Below, piece by piece: positions 46,129-54,981 of a DNA stretch of 64,000 nt. How positions within the stretch are numbered: position 1 is the stretch's first letter; each line of letters opens with the position of its first letter. This DNA comes from Geodermatophilus poikilotrophus (lineage in GTDB: Bacteria; Actinomycetota; Actinomycetes; Mycobacteriales; Geodermatophilaceae): assembly GCF_900111455.1 (NCBI RefSeq), contig NZ_FOIE01000005.1, positions 124,001-188,000 of the forward strand, given 5' to 3'. A program made the position numbers and the translations under genes. Below the pieces are notes generated by a model that was given only the letters and a program-made list of their open reading frames with translations, ran no database searches and was not told where the DNA came from.

Positions 46129-46147
46129 TGCGATCCTCTCGATCGCA
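46129..46147 (+). terminator. hairpin after HAD gene
   Basis: TGCGATC - CTCTC - GATCGCA, 3 bases after the stop. Confidence 0.55.
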
Positions 46148-46229
46148 CCGCGGCCGATCGCCGTCCCCCTGCTGCGCGGAGCCGCTGCGCGCGAACGCGG
46201 GGAGGACCCTCCGGGCCCGTCCCCGCGTC

Positions 46230-46246
46230 CCGCCCTCGCAGGGCGG
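46230..46246 (-). terminator. short hairpin after ABC permease gene
   Basis: CCGCCCT - CGC - AGGGCGG, 11 bases after the permease stop on the minus strand. Confidence 0.45.
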
Positions 46247-46257
46247 CTCACCTCGTA

Positions 46258-47124
46258 CTACGACGTGACGTCGCGGCGGGAGAAGTGCCGGAAGCCCAGC
46301 GCCGTGAACACCGCCGCGTAGACCAGGGACTGCACGACACCGCGGAACAGGTCGCCGGAGTCGACGGGGGTCTGCAGCAGGTCGGTCCAGGCGAACTCCT
46401 CCGCGGTCGGGAAGAAGTCGCGGATGGAGCCCAGCTGCTCGACCTGGTCGAGGATCGCGAACACGAACATCGTGAACACCGCCCCGCCGACCGCGGCCAG
46501 CGGCGCGTCGGTCACGGTGGACAGCCAGAACGCCAGCGTGCCCACGACCAGCAGGTGGACGGCGAGGTAGCCCACCATCCCGGCCAGCCGCAGCAGCCCC
46601 TCCCCCTGGCCCAGGGTGACGCCGACCGGCGTCTGCACGGCGCCGAAGCCGAACGCGATGCCGCCGGCGAGCAGCGCCGTGAGCACGAGGGCGACCAGCG
46701 CGCCCACCGAGAGCACCAATGCGGCCAGCCACTTCTGCCGGAGCAGCCGCATCCGCGGCACCGGGGTCGCCAGCGTGTAGCGCAGCGACCCCCACTGGGC
46801 CTCGCTGGCCACGGTGTCACCGAAGAACAGCGCGTAGACCACGACCAGGAAGAAGCTCGTCGTCGCGAAGAGCACGAACAGGGTGAAGTTCAGCCCGCTC
46901 GAGGTGGCGACGTCGACCAGGTTGATGCGGGCGTTCTCCTCGGCCTCCTCGGTGCCGCCCAACTGGAGGGCGGCGATGAGGACCAGCGGCAGCGCCGCCA
47001 TGAGCACCAGGACCCCGAGGGTGCGCCGGCGCCGGAACTGCCTGCGCAGCTCGACCGACAGCCGCAGGGTCCGCTCGGGGCGGTAGCCGGCGACCGCCCC
47101 GGTCGGCTGGACGTGAGCGGTCAT
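46258..47124 (-). CDS. ABC-2 type transporter permease
   Basis: 288 residues with six transmembrane segments: two after a basic, cytoplasmic N-terminus (LSVELRRQFRRRRTLGVLVLMAALPLVLIAAL and FTLFVLFATTSFFLVVVYALFFGDTVASEAQWGSLRY), then four more. The FGDTVASEAQWGSLRYTLATPVPR loop is typical of ABC-2 permeases. ATG 47124 overlaps the stop of the upstream hydrolase-ATPase fusion gene by one base (TGATG), so the two are made together and should form one transporter. Substrate unknown. Confidence 0.9.
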   Translation of the reverse strand: MTAHVQPTGAVAGYRPERTLRLSVELRRQFRRRRTLGVLVLMAALPLVLIAALQLGGTEEAEENARINLVDVATSSGLNFTLFVLFATTSFFLVVVYALFFGDTVASEAQWGSLRYTLATPVPRMRLLRQKWLAALVLSVGALVALVLTALLAGGIAFGFGAVQTPVGVTLGQGEGLLRLAGMVGYLAVHLLVVGTLAFWLSTVTDAPLAAVGGAVFTMFVFAILDQVEQLGSIRDFFPTAEEFAWTDLLQTPVDSGDLFRGVVQSLVYAAVFTALGFRHFSRRDVTS

Positions 47125-50100
47125 CAGGAGTCCTCCCCCACCAACGCCAGGAACGCGTCCTCCAGCCGGCGGCGCGGCGTGAACGCGTCGACCGCGATGC
47201 CGGCCGCCACCAGCGCCTGCAGCGCGGGCGCCCGGCCGGTGCCGTCGAGGTCGGCGACCAGTCCCTCGTCGGTGCGCTCCACCGTCACCCCGGGCAACCC
47301 GGTGAGGACGGCGGCCGCCCGGTCGCCGTCGGCGTCGTCGGCCAGGCCGACCAGCACCGACCCGCCCGTGCCGACGATCTCGTCGACCGTGCCCTGGGCG
47401 ATCTTCTGCCCCTTCGCCATGACGACCACGTGGCTGCAGGTCTGCTCGATCTCGCTCAGCAGGTGGCTGGAGACGATCACCGTGCGGCCGGTCGCGGCGT
47501 AGGAGCGCAGCACCTCGCGCATGGCGTGGATCTGGGGCGGGTCGAGCCCGTTGGTCGGCTCGTCGAGGACCAGCAGGTCCGGCAGGCCGAGCATCGCCTG
47601 GGCGATCGCGACCCGCTGGCGCATGCCCTGGCTGTAGCGGCGCACGGGCCGGTCGATCGCGGCGCCGAGGCCGGCGACCTCGATCGCCTCCTCCATGTGC
47701 GCGTCCTCGGCGGGGCGCCCGGTGGCGGCCCAGTACAGCCGCAGGTTGTCGCGGCCGGACAGGTGCGGCATCAGCCCGGTGCCCTCGACGAAGGAGCCGA
47801 GGCGGGACAGCACCGGCGTGCCCGGGCGGATCTCGTGGCCGAAGACGGTGATCCGCCCCTCGGTCGGCCGGATCAACCCCATGAGCATGCGCAGCGACGT
47901 CGTCTTGCCCGCGCCGTTGGGGCCGAGCAGCCCGAGGACCTGGCCGCGGCGCACCTCGAAGGAGAGGTCGCGGACCGCGACGAAACCGTCCTTGTAGGCC
48001 TTGGTGACGCCGGTGAAGCGCAGCGGCACGTCCTCCCCGTCGGGCTCGACGACCGAGACCCGGCGGCGGCTCCGGCGCCCCCACAGCACGGCGGCCAGCC
48101 AGCCGAGCAGGCCCAGCGCGGCCACTCCGCCGAGCAGGACCCACCAGCGGGAGGTGCCGTTCGGGTCCTCGGTGCGCCCGTCGACCTGCGGGACGGCGAG
48201 CGCGGCGGCGTCCCCGCCGGTGGCCAGCGCGACCGAGTAGACGGCCGCCTCGGACGGCAGCGCGAAGGCCTGGTCGGTCGAGGAGACCACCACGCGCATC
48301 GTGTGGCCGGCCTCGAAGCGGTGCACGATCCCCGGCAGCGTCACGCTGATCTGCGTCGGGGCCGTGGGGTCGGCGGACAGGCCGGTCAGCGCCAGCGGCG
48401 CGACCAGGCCCGCCGGCAGGGTCGCCGTCCCGTCGGGGGCGACGTCGTAGAGCTTGGCGAACAGCGTCGCCGAGCCACCGGGCGAGGCGACGGCGAGGTC
48501 GATCGTCGAGGCGCCGACGACCTCCACCGCCTCGCCGAGCGGTTCGCTCTCGAAGGCGGCGAACTGGCCGGGGATCTCGAACGACGTCCCCGCCAGCGCC
48601 GAGGCCAGCGAGCCCAGTCCGGGGACGACGGTGATCGCGGCCGGCGTCCCACCGGCAGGCGTGACCACCGGCTGCAGCGGCCCGTCGACGGCGATCGCCG
48701 AGCGCTGCGCCGGCCCGGTGCCGGCCAGGCCCGGGTACGCCGGTGCGGTCACGGTGCGGTTGCCGCCCTGCACGGTGCCGACCGTCGCGGTCACGCCGGT
48801 GGGGGCGGGGAACTCGAAGCCGGTGCCGGGGTCCGGGCCTCGGGCGGGGTCGTCGGCGGAGCGCAGGTGCCAGTCGAACCAGCCGGCCACCTGCTCGCGC
48901 AGCTGCTCGGTGGTGCGCTCGGACGCCTGGGTGTCGTGGCCGCCCTGGTACCAGACGACCTTCACCGGGGTGCCGTCGGCGGCGATGCCGCGGGCGTTGG
49001 CGTCGGCCTGGCCGAGGCCGAACAGCGAGTCCTGCGTGCCCTGCACCAGCAGGGTGGGTGCCTCGATGCGCTCCAGGACCGGAGCCGGGCTGCTGCGGTC
49101 CAGCACGGCGGCGATCTCGGGGGTCAGCGTGCCGGTGGACGCCGCGGACTGGTAGGCCGCGCACACCTCGGGGGTGAAGCGGCCGCAGGTCAGCAGCTGC
49201 TCGACCGCCTGCGGGTCCACCGCCGCCGGGTCGATTGCCCCGAGGTCGCCGGGCAGCTCCGCAGGCGGGCTCCCCGCCGCAGCGGCCGCAGCGGCGCCGT
49301 CGCCGTCGCCGTCCCCGCCGCCGAGCGCGCCCAGCAGCCCGCCGCTGGGGGCCGACCCGACACCGAAGAACAGCCCCGACCACAGTCGCTTGTAGACCCC
49401 GCCGTCCTGCGCCTGCGCGGTGGCCGCGACGGTGCCGGCGGCCGGCTCCCCCAGCTGCGAGGGGAACAGCGCGGCGGTCAGCGAGTTCCAGGTGATCTGG
49501 GGGGCGATCGCGTCGACCCGGTCGTCGTAGCCGGCCCCGAGCAGGGCCAGCGCCCCGCCGTAGGAGGCGCCGGCGACGCCGACCCGCGGGTCGCCCTCGG
49601 CGTCGAGCAGGACGTCGTCCCGCGCGGCCAGCCGGTCCAGCAGCGCGGAGAGGTCGGCGACCTCCGAGCGCGGGTCGTTGAGCCCGATCCGGCCGGTGCT
49701 CTCCCCGAAGCCGCGCGCGGAGTAGGTGAGGACGACGTAGCCGCGCCCGGCGAGGTCGCGGGCGTCGTCGGCGACGGAGTCCTTGCTGCCGCCGAAGCCG
49801 TGGGCGAGCACGACCGCCGGCGCGGGTGCCGCGGCGCTCGCCGAGGCCGGCAGGAACAGGGTGGTGTCCAGCTCGGCGGCGTCGGCGCCCCGGCCCACGG
49901 GGACCCGCGCCTCCTCGGTGGCAGCGTCCTCGGCCGCCGCGGCCGGGACCGGGGGCAGCAGCCCGGCCACGGCCAGGGTGAGCAGCAGGAGCAGGGCAGC
50001 GGACGTCGCGCGGGCGCCGGGGCGCGGGCGGGGACGCACGGGCCCGCGAACGGGACGCACGGAGCCGCCAACGGACGGCAGCGCCCAGGGGTTCCGCGGG

Positions 50101-50126
50101 CGTCCGGGCGCGGTCAGGGCCGCCAC
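47124..50126 (-). CDS. exported alpha/beta hydrolase fused to an ABC ATPase
   Basis: 1000 residues, one frame. Signal or anchor helix 41-65 (SAALLLLLTLAVAGLLPPVPAAAA). Residues 80-425: S15/CocE-type alpha/beta hydrolase with oxyanion HGFGGSK, nucleophile Ser188 in GASYGG, acid Asp366 in GTQDSLF and His397 in GGHDT. Residues 435-650: beta-rich domain like the X-Pro dipeptidyl-peptidase C-terminal jelly roll. Residues 661-682: transmembrane helix followed by RRSRRR. Residues 700-1000: ABC ATPase with Walker A GPNGAGKT (735-742), signature YSQGMRQR, Walker B LLVLDEPTNGLD and H-loop. Topology puts the hydrolase outside and the ATPase inside. Co-translated with the ABC-2 permease. The GTG overlaps the upstream gene by 13 bases. 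Substrate unknown. Confidence 0.9.
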   Translation of the reverse strand: MAALTAPGRPRNPWALPSVGGSVRPVRGPVRPRPRPGARATSAALLLLLTLAVAGLLPPVPAAAAEDAATEEARVPVGRGADAAELDTTLFLPASASAAAPAPAVVLAHGFGGSKDSVADDARDLAGRGYVVLTYSARGFGESTGRIGLNDPRSEVADLSALLDRLAARDDVLLDAEGDPRVGVAGASYGGALALLGAGYDDRVDAIAPQITWNSLTAALFPSQLGEPAAGTVAATAQAQDGGVYKRLWSGLFFGVGSAPSGGLLGALGGGDGDGDGAAAAAAAGSPPAELPGDLGAIDPAAVDPQAVEQLLTCGRFTPEVCAAYQSAASTGTLTPEIAAVLDRSSPAPVLERIEAPTLLVQGTQDSLFGLGQADANARGIAADGTPVKVVWYQGGHDTQASERTTEQLREQVAGWFDWHLRSADDPARGPDPGTGFEFPAPTGVTATVGTVQGGNRTVTAPAYPGLAGTGPAQRSAIAVDGPLQPVVTPAGGTPAAITVVPGLGSLASALAGTSFEIPGQFAAFESEPLGEAVEVVGASTIDLAVASPGGSATLFAKLYDVAPDGTATLPAGLVAPLALTGLSADPTAPTQISVTLPGIVHRFEAGHTMRVVVSSTDQAFALPSEAAVYSVALATGGDAAALAVPQVDGRTEDPNGTSRWWVLLGGVAALGLLGWLAAVLWGRRSRRRVSVVEPDGEDVPLRFTGVTKAYKDGFVAVRDLSFEVRRGQVLGLLGPNGAGKTTSLRMLMGLIRPTEGRITVFGHEIRPGTPVLSRLGSFVEGTGLMPHLSGRDNLRLYWAATGRPAEDAHMEEAIEVAGLGAAIDRPVRRYSQGMRQRVAIAQAMLGLPDLLVLDEPTNGLDPPQIHAMREVLRSYAATGRTVIVSSHLLSEIEQTCSHVVVMAKGQKIAQGTVDEIVGTGGSVLVGLADDADGDRAAAVLTGLPGVTVERTDEGLVADLDGTGRAPALQALVAAGIAVDAFTPRRRLEDAFLALVGEDS

Positions 50127-51961
50127 TCGCCCGTGGTGACCACCACGAGACCCGGGTCCGCGACGTCGGGGACCTCGAAGAAGCGCACCGCCGGGCCGCT
50201 GATCTGCGGGAACTGCTGCATGAGCTGGACGGCGGCGTCGTACTGGGCCTGGTCGCCCTCGGTGAAGTAGACGGTGGTCGTGGCGACGTCGGCGCCCTGG
50301 TACTCACCGACGCCCGCGGACGCCCAGCCACCGGCGGTCAGCTCGGCGGTGATGTCCCCGGCGAGGCCGGACACGCCGGTCGCGTTCAGCACGGTCACCG
50401 GCACGCGCACCGGCTCGGCGAGGGCGGCGTCGACCGGCGGCAGGGGCTGGACGTCCAGGGGCGGCAGGGCCGAGCTGGGGACGGCCGGCGCCGGCGTCGT
50501 GGCGGTCAGCTCGGGCGAGGTGCTGCGGGAGGCCTCCTGGGCCTCCGACGAGGTGAAGGAGTAGACGCCGAGCACCACGAGGGCGACCACGGCCACGGCC
50601 AGCAGACCCACCGCGACGCGGCGCACCCCGGAGCTGCGCGCCTCCTCCTGCCGGGCCGTGCGGACGGCGCGCAGACGCTCGGCCTCGGCGGCCTGGCGCT
50701 CCGCGCGGAAGGCGGCGCGGCCGCCCACGACCCCGGTGGAGCTCCCGGTGTCCGGCCCCCGGCGGTCCCGGTCGCCGTCGCTGCGGTCCCCGCCGGCGCT
50801 GCGGTCCTCGTCGTCGTAGCGCCCGTCGTCGTGGCGTCCGTCGTCGTGGCGCCCGTCGTGACCGCGGTCGTCGTAGCGGTCCTCGTCGTACCGGTCGTCC
50901 TCGTACCGGTCGTCCTCGTACCGGTCGTCGGACTCGTCGTCCCAGGCGGGGGTGCGGTCCGGGATGGCCTCGGTCGCCGGCGCGGCCGCACGCGAGGACC
51001 CGGCGGGGGTGCGGTCCGGGATCGCCTCGGTGGCCGGCGGCGGGGCCGGGCGTTCGTCACGGGTCCGGGAGGGGCTGGTCCAGTCGCGGTAGCCCGCGGC
51101 GGCGCCGGCGGCCGGTGCCACGGCCGGCGGCGGGCTCGAGGACCAGGACGGCTCGCCCGAGGACCCGGTCGGCGACGCGGCGGGCGGCGCGGCGTGGTCG
51201 GCCCACGGCCGGACCCGGTCGGCGGCGCGGCGGCGGGGCGTCTCGGCCGGCCGGGCAGGGGCCGGCTCGTCGACGGGGTCCGGGGTGGGGACCGCCTGGA
51301 ACGGGGCGACGGTGGTGCGGGGAGCGGCCTGCGGCGCGGGAGCCGGGGGCACGGCGGCCGACGGTGGCACCGGCAGCCGCATGCGGGTCACCGGCGCCGG
51401 CTCGGCGGCGCGGGGCCGGTCGGCGGGTGGGGCGGGTCGGGCCGCACCGGCGACCGGGACCGGCACCGGCCGGGCCGGCGCGCTGACGCGGCCGGGGCTC
51501 GGCGAGGGAGCGCCGGAACGACCGGCGCCGGCTGCCGGGGCAGCGGAGCGACCGGCAGCCGCGGCCGGGACGACCGAGCGGCCGGCACCCGCGGCGGGAA
51601 CGCCGGCGCGGGTGGCGCCCGGCGCGGGGCGGGGCGGCCCACCGGCCGGGCTGCCCGGACGGGCGGTGGAGCCGGCGCCCCGCAGTGGGGCGGGGGCGGG
51701 GGCGGCGGAGCGGGCGGGGGCGGCGGCGCGGACCGGTACCGCGGGGGGCACCGGCCGGCCCTGCGGAGCACGCCGGCGGCCCGGGTCCTCGCCCGCCTCG
51801 AGCAGGCCGTCGCGTCGGCGGTCGGCGCGGCTGCGGCTGGGCGCCGTCGGGTGCTCGGCCGGGGGCGGGCTGTGCGGGCCGTCGGTGCGACGCCGACCGT
51901 GCGGGACCGGGGCGCTCACCCGGTCCGCTTCGTCACCGCCTGATGCGGCGTGCCTGCCCAC
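50114..51961 (-). CDS. LytR_C domain membrane protein with long disordered N-terminus (VirR-like)
   Basis: 615 residues. About 450 N-terminal residues are Pro/Ala/Arg-rich and probably disordered, with two repeats: ATEAIPDRTPA twice, then a DDRYED/GRHDDGR-type Asp-Arg-Tyr run. One transmembrane helix (VRRVAVGLLAVAVVALVVLGVYSF) precedes an outside LytR_C domain (VRVPVTVLNATGVSGLAGDITAELTAGGW ... VRFFEVPDVADPGLVVVTTGEW). The order DUF3263 then LytR_C equals Rv0430-Rv0431 (VirR, a vesiculogenesis and envelope factor), from memory, but VirR lacks the long tail. GTG 51961 was chosen for the TAGATT 8 bases upstream; GTG 51916 is possible. Confidence 0.82.
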   Translation of the reverse strand: MGRHAASGGDEADRVSAPVPHGRRRTDGPHSPPPAEHPTAPSRSRADRRRDGLLEAGEDPGRRRAPQGRPVPPAVPVRAAAPARSAAPAPAPLRGAGSTARPGSPAGGPPRPAPGATRAGVPAAGAGRSVVPAAAAGRSAAPAAGAGRSGAPSPSPGRVSAPARPVPVPVAGAARPAPPADRPRAAEPAPVTRMRLPVPPSAAVPPAPAPQAAPRTTVAPFQAVPTPDPVDEPAPARPAETPRRRAADRVRPWADHAAPPAASPTGSSGEPSWSSSPPPAVAPAAGAAAGYRDWTSPSRTRDERPAPPPATEAIPDRTPAGSSRAAAPATEAIPDRTPAWDDESDDRYEDDRYEDDRYDEDRYDDRGHDGRHDDGRHDDGRYDDEDRSAGGDRSDGDRDRRGPDTGSSTGVVGGRAAFRAERQAAEAERLRAVRTARQEEARSSGVRRVAVGLLAVAVVALVVLGVYSFTSSEAQEASRSTSPELTATTPAPAVPSSALPPLDVQPLPPVDAALAEPVRVPVTVLNATGVSGLAGDITAELTAGGWASAGVGEYQGADVATTTVYFTEGDQAQYDAAVQLMQQFPQISGPAVRFFEVPDVADPGLVVVTTGEWRP

Positions 51962-51975
51962 GGTGAGCAAATCTA
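51962..51975 (-). promoter_or_regulatory. leaderless -10 overlapping the DUF3263 stop
   Basis: TAGATT on the minus strand (complement of 51970-51975) uses the TAG stop codon of the DUF3263 gene and stands 8 bases before GTG 51961. Confidence 0.45.
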
Positions 51976-52341
51976 GATGCCGCGGCCCCCGTTGCCCAGG
52001 AACTGAGACGATCGCCGCTGTCCCCGCGCGGCGCGCAGCCGGCGCAACCGCCGGACCAGCAGCGGGTCGGCCTCCAGGGCCGCAGGCCTGTCGACCAGGG
52101 CGTTCAGCAGCTGGTAGTAGCGCGTCGGCGCCAGGCCGAAGCGGTCACGGATGGCCGTCTCCTTGGCGCCGGGGCGGCGCCACCACTGCCGTTCGAAGGC
52201 GAGCACCTCGTGCTCGCGGCGGGTGAGGCCGGCGGACGGGGCAGCGGGGTCGGGGACGTGCGCGGTGGACGGGTCGGCCGCCGGGGGAAGAGGCACCTCG
52301 CCCCCCGGCGGGGAGACCGCGGGAGCTGGTTCGGCAGACAC
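51973..52341 (-). CDS. DUF3263 domain protein (HTH-like)
   Basis: 122 residues. The C-terminal half, LTRREHEVLAFERQWWRRPGAKETAIRDRFGLAPTRYYQLLNALVDRPAALEADPLLVRRLRRLR, is the full DUF3263 domain, a small helix-turn-helix-like fold that may bind DNA. The first 45 residues are Pro/Ala-rich. GTG 52341 has an excellent AAGGAGGTG site 4 bases upstream. Placed just before the LytR_C gene, as in mycobacteria. Confidence 0.88.
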   Translation of the reverse strand: MSAEPAPAVSPPGGEVPLPPAADPSTAHVPDPAAPSAGLTRREHEVLAFERQWWRRPGAKETAIRDRFGLAPTRYYQLLNALVDRPAALEADPLLVRRLRRLRAARGQRRSSQFLGNGGRGI

Positions 52342-52444
52342 TGGACACCTCCTTGAGGGACACCCCGACGGTAGTCCGCCCCACCGACATCCCGGGCCGC
52401 GGCGGCCGCCTCGCCCGTGGAAGGACCTCGTCCTCACCGTGGGA

Positions 52445-52498
52445 GGACCCCGTCCCCCTCGTCCCTCGCAGGCTCGGGACGAGCCGCTGGACGGGGCC
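52445..52498 (-). repeat. 54-bp palindromic element, reverse orientation
   Basis: GGACCCCGTCC (52445-52455) pairs with GGACGGGGCC (52489-52498). Length is again 54, but the element is inverted relative to the others, and it lies upstream of the DUF3263 gene. Confidence 0.8.
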
Positions 52499-52557
52499 TG
52501 CGGCGAGCCTCTGGACGGGGCCTGGTCCGAGCCCTCGAGTGGTGGAGGCAGGGGTCC
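52499..52557 (+). repeat. degenerate palindromic-element remains
   Basis: Fragments of the element (GCGGCGAGCCTCTGGACGGG and GGTGGAGGCAGGGGTCC) follow the inverted copy and run to 4 bases from the RarD stop. Confidence 0.5.
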
Positions 52558-52560
52558 TCG

Positions 52561-53478
52561 TCAGACCGGTGCGGGCGCGGCCTCCGCCGTCCGCCGGCGG
52601 GCCCCGGCGCGGGCGTGGCGCAGGCTGTCGACGGTGAAGACGGCCAGCGCCACCCAGACGATGACGAAGCCGGCCAGCCGCGCCGGTGGCATCGGCTCGT
52701 CGTAGACGAAGACGCCGATGGCCAGCTGCATGAGCGGCGTGACGTACTGCAGCAGCCCCACGGTGGACAGCGGGATGCGCCGGGTCGCGCCGGCGAACAG
52801 CAGCAGCGGGACGGCGGTCGCCACCCCCGAGCTGAGGAGCAGCAGCAGGTGGCCGGTCCCGGCACTGCCCGCCGTCCCCTCCCCCTGCGCGTGGAGGAGG
52901 GCGAGCACCGCCACCGCGGGGACGACGACCAGGGCGGTCTCCACGAACAGCCCCGGCGCAGCCGCGACGCGCACCAGCTTCTTCATCAGCCCGTACAGGC
53001 CGAAGGTGAGCGCCAACGTCAGGGCGATCCACGGCGGCCGGCCGTAGTCGACGGTGAGCACGCCCACCGCGACCGCGGCGGTGCCCACGGCCACCCACTG
53101 CAGCCGGCGCAGCCGCTCGGCGAACACCACGACGCCGAGCAGCACGCTGACCAGCGGGTTGATGAAGTAGCCCAGCGAGGTCTCGACCACGTGCCCGGAG
53201 TTGACGGCGTAGACGAAGACCAGCCAGTTGGCGGCGATGAGCACCGCGGCGCCGGACAGCACCAGCAGCGCACGGCGGTCGGTGACCGTCGCCCGCACCT
53301 GCGGCCAGGCGCGCACCGCGGTCAGCAGGACGGCGACGAACAGCAGCGACCAGATGACCCGGTGGGCCACGATCTCCAGCCCGCCGGCGGGCTCAAGGAG
53401 GGGGAAGTACAGCGGGAACAGCCCCCAGAGGCCGTAGGCGGCCAGACCGGAGGCGACCCCGGCGCGCCGCTCGTCCAC
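52561..53478 (-). CDS. rarD: EamA family transporter RarD
   Basis: 305 residues with ten transmembrane helices. GLAAYGLWGLFPLYFPLLEPAGGLEIVAHRVIWSL and NWLVFVYAVNSGHVVETSLGYFINPLVSVLLGVVVFAERLRRLQWVAV are RarD signatures within the drug/metabolite transporter superfamily. Physiological substrate unclear. GTG 53478 has TACGGT 6 bases upstream (leaderless-like). Confidence 0.92.
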   Translation of the reverse strand: MDERRAGVASGLAAYGLWGLFPLYFPLLEPAGGLEIVAHRVIWSLLFVAVLLTAVRAWPQVRATVTDRRALLVLSGAAVLIAANWLVFVYAVNSGHVVETSLGYFINPLVSVLLGVVVFAERLRRLQWVAVGTAAVAVGVLTVDYGRPPWIALTLALTFGLYGLMKKLVRVAAAPGLFVETALVVVPAVAVLALLHAQGEGTAGSAGTGHLLLLLSSGVATAVPLLLFAGATRRIPLSTVGLLQYVTPLMQLAIGVFVYDEPMPPARLAGFVIVWVALAVFTVDSLRHARAGARRRTAEAAPAPV

Positions 53479-53534
53479 CCCTGCACCGTACGTCCGGCTC
53501 CCCGAGGCCGGTCCACCGGTTTCAGCGGCGGCGC

Positions 53535-53966
53535 TCAGCCCGTCTGGATGTAGTCGACGAGCTGGGCGCGCTCCTCCTCCAGCTCGTCGAGCCGCGCCTT
53601 GACCACGTCGCCGATGGAGACGATCCCGACCAGCGCGCCGCCCTCGACGACCGGCACGTGCCGCACCCGGTGCTGGGTCATCGTGCGCGCCAGCTCCTCG
53701 ACGCCCGCACCCGGGACGCAGGTGTGCACCTGCGCGGTCATCACGCTGGAGACCGGGTCGGCGAGCAGGCCGGCGCCGCGCTCGTGCAGCGCCCGGACGA
53801 CGTCCCGCTCGGAGACGATCCCGTCGACGGTGCGGCCGTCGGCGGAGACGACGAGGGCGCCGACCCCGTGCTCGGCGAGCAGGGCCAGCGCGGTGCGGAC
53901 GCTGGCGGTCGCGTCGACGGTGGCGACGCCGGCCCCCTTGCGGCGGAGCAGCTGGGTGATGTGCAT
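53535..53966 (-). CDS. CBS-domain pair protein
   Basis: 143 residues, two CBS motifs: VDATASVRTALALLAEHGVGALVVSADGRTVDGIVSERDVVRAL and MTAQVHTCVPGAGVEELARTMTQHRVRHVPVVEGGALVGIVSIGDVVKARL, plus a helical C-terminus. Such stand-alone pairs bind adenine nucleotides as sensors. The ATG at 53966 was chosen because the longer frame has no family similarity. Divergent from the DUF5313 gene. Confidence 0.92.
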   Translation of the reverse strand: MHITQLLRRKGAGVATVDATASVRTALALLAEHGVGALVVSADGRTVDGIVSERDVVRALHERGAGLLADPVSSVMTAQVHTCVPGAGVEELARTMTQHRVRHVPVVEGGALVGIVSIGDVVKARLDELEEERAQLVDYIQTG

Positions 53967-54057
53967 GCCGGACCTCCTCGCCGTCGGGTCGCGCGGGGCG
54001 AGTGTGCTCTCGCCCACAGGCCCCCGGCAACGCCCTTCCCGGCCTACCGTCGTCGGT

Positions 54058-54468
54058 GTGCGAATCCTCACCGCCGCGCGCCGGCCCACCCCGCTGCAGT
54101 GGGTGCGCTATGCGCTGGGTGGCCGGCTCCCCTCCGAGCTCTCCGCGTGGGTGCTGGCCGACACGACCGAGCCCGGCTGGGCTCGCCGTCACCTGACCCG
54201 GGCCGTGGTACAGCTGCTGCCGGTGCTGGTGCTCTGCCTGGCCGTCGTCCCGGTGCCGCTGGTCTACCGGCTCTCCGCCGCCGGGGGCGGGCTGCTCATG
54301 GGGCTGATCTTCTCCACGGCGTTCATGGTCGAGACCACCGAGCACCGGGTCGCCAAGGCCGGCTACCCGCCGGGCACCGCGGCGCGCATCCGGGCCGAGC
54401 GCCACGAGCGGGAACAGGTCGAGCGCCGCTCCCCCTACCGACGCGACGGCGCGGGCAGCTTCGACTGA
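54058..54468 (+). CDS. DUF5313 family membrane protein
   Basis: 136 residues. N-terminal PTPLQWVRYALGGRLPSELSAWVLADTTEPGWARRHLTRAVVQLLP, two transmembrane helices, and ETTEHRVAKAGYPPGTAARIRAERHE at the end fit DUF5313, a small actinobacterial family of unknown function. GTG 54058 has TACCGT 7 bases upstream and no ribosome binding site. Confidence 0.8.
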   Translation: MRILTAARRPTPLQWVRYALGGRLPSELSAWVLADTTEPGWARRHLTRAVVQLLPVLVLCLAVVPVPLVYRLSAAGGGLLMGLIFSTAFMVETTEHRVAKAGYPPGTAARIRAERHEREQVERRSPYRRDGAGSFD

Positions 54469-54471
54469 GAA

Positions 54472-54569
54472 CCCCCGCAGGGTCCCGCCGCGAGCCCGGT
54501 GACGTACTGGGACGGCCGGCCTCCGGGGGCCTGCGCCGAGCCTGCGAGGCGTGGGGAGGAAGGGGGTCC
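54472..54569 (+). repeat. palindromic element, degenerate copy with one 46-bp unit
   Basis: Begins with one unit like those repeated at 11.5 kb (GCAGGGTCCCGCCGCGAGCC) and ends with a right half GGGGAGGAAGGGGGTCC, 4 bases from the dodecin stop, between convergent genes. Confidence 0.6.
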
Positions 54570-54573
54570 TCGT

Positions 54574-54783
54574 TCAGTCCTCGACGCGGAAGCCGATCGC
54601 CAGCCGCACCTGGAAGTAGTTGACGTCGCCGTCGACGACCTGACCGCGGATCTCCTTGGTCTCGAACCACTCGACGTGCCGGACGGTCTGCGCGGCCTTG
54701 CGGATCGCGGTGCGGATGGCGTCGTCGACGCTCGTCCGACTGCTGCCGACGATCTCGCTCAGCCGGTACACGTGGTCGGACAC
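54574..54783 (-). CDS. dodecin
   Basis: 69 residues: HVYRLSEIVGSSRTSVDDAIRTAIRKAAQTVRHVEWFETKEIRGQVVDGDVNYFQVRLAIGFRV is a complete dodecin, a dodecameric flavin (and CoA) storage protein. The Trp of the flavin-stacking site is in VEWFE. GTG 54783 follows GGAGG. Confidence 0.95.
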   Translation of the reverse strand: MSDHVYRLSEIVGSSRTSVDDAIRTAIRKAAQTVRHVEWFETKEIRGQVVDGDVNYFQVRLAIGFRVED

Positions 54784-54981
54784 GGCAGCCTCCTGGGCTC
54801 GGCTCCCCGGCGCCGTCGTCTCGCCGCCGGCCGGGCGCCACGCTAGCGGGCGCGGGCCCCGGCCCACCACGCGACGTCCGTTAACCGACTTCTTGCCCGT
54901 CGCTGGGTCACCGCTGGCCACCCACCCCCTAGCGTCGGAGGCGCCCCTCCCCGACCCCTCGGACACAGCGGCAGGACGGCG

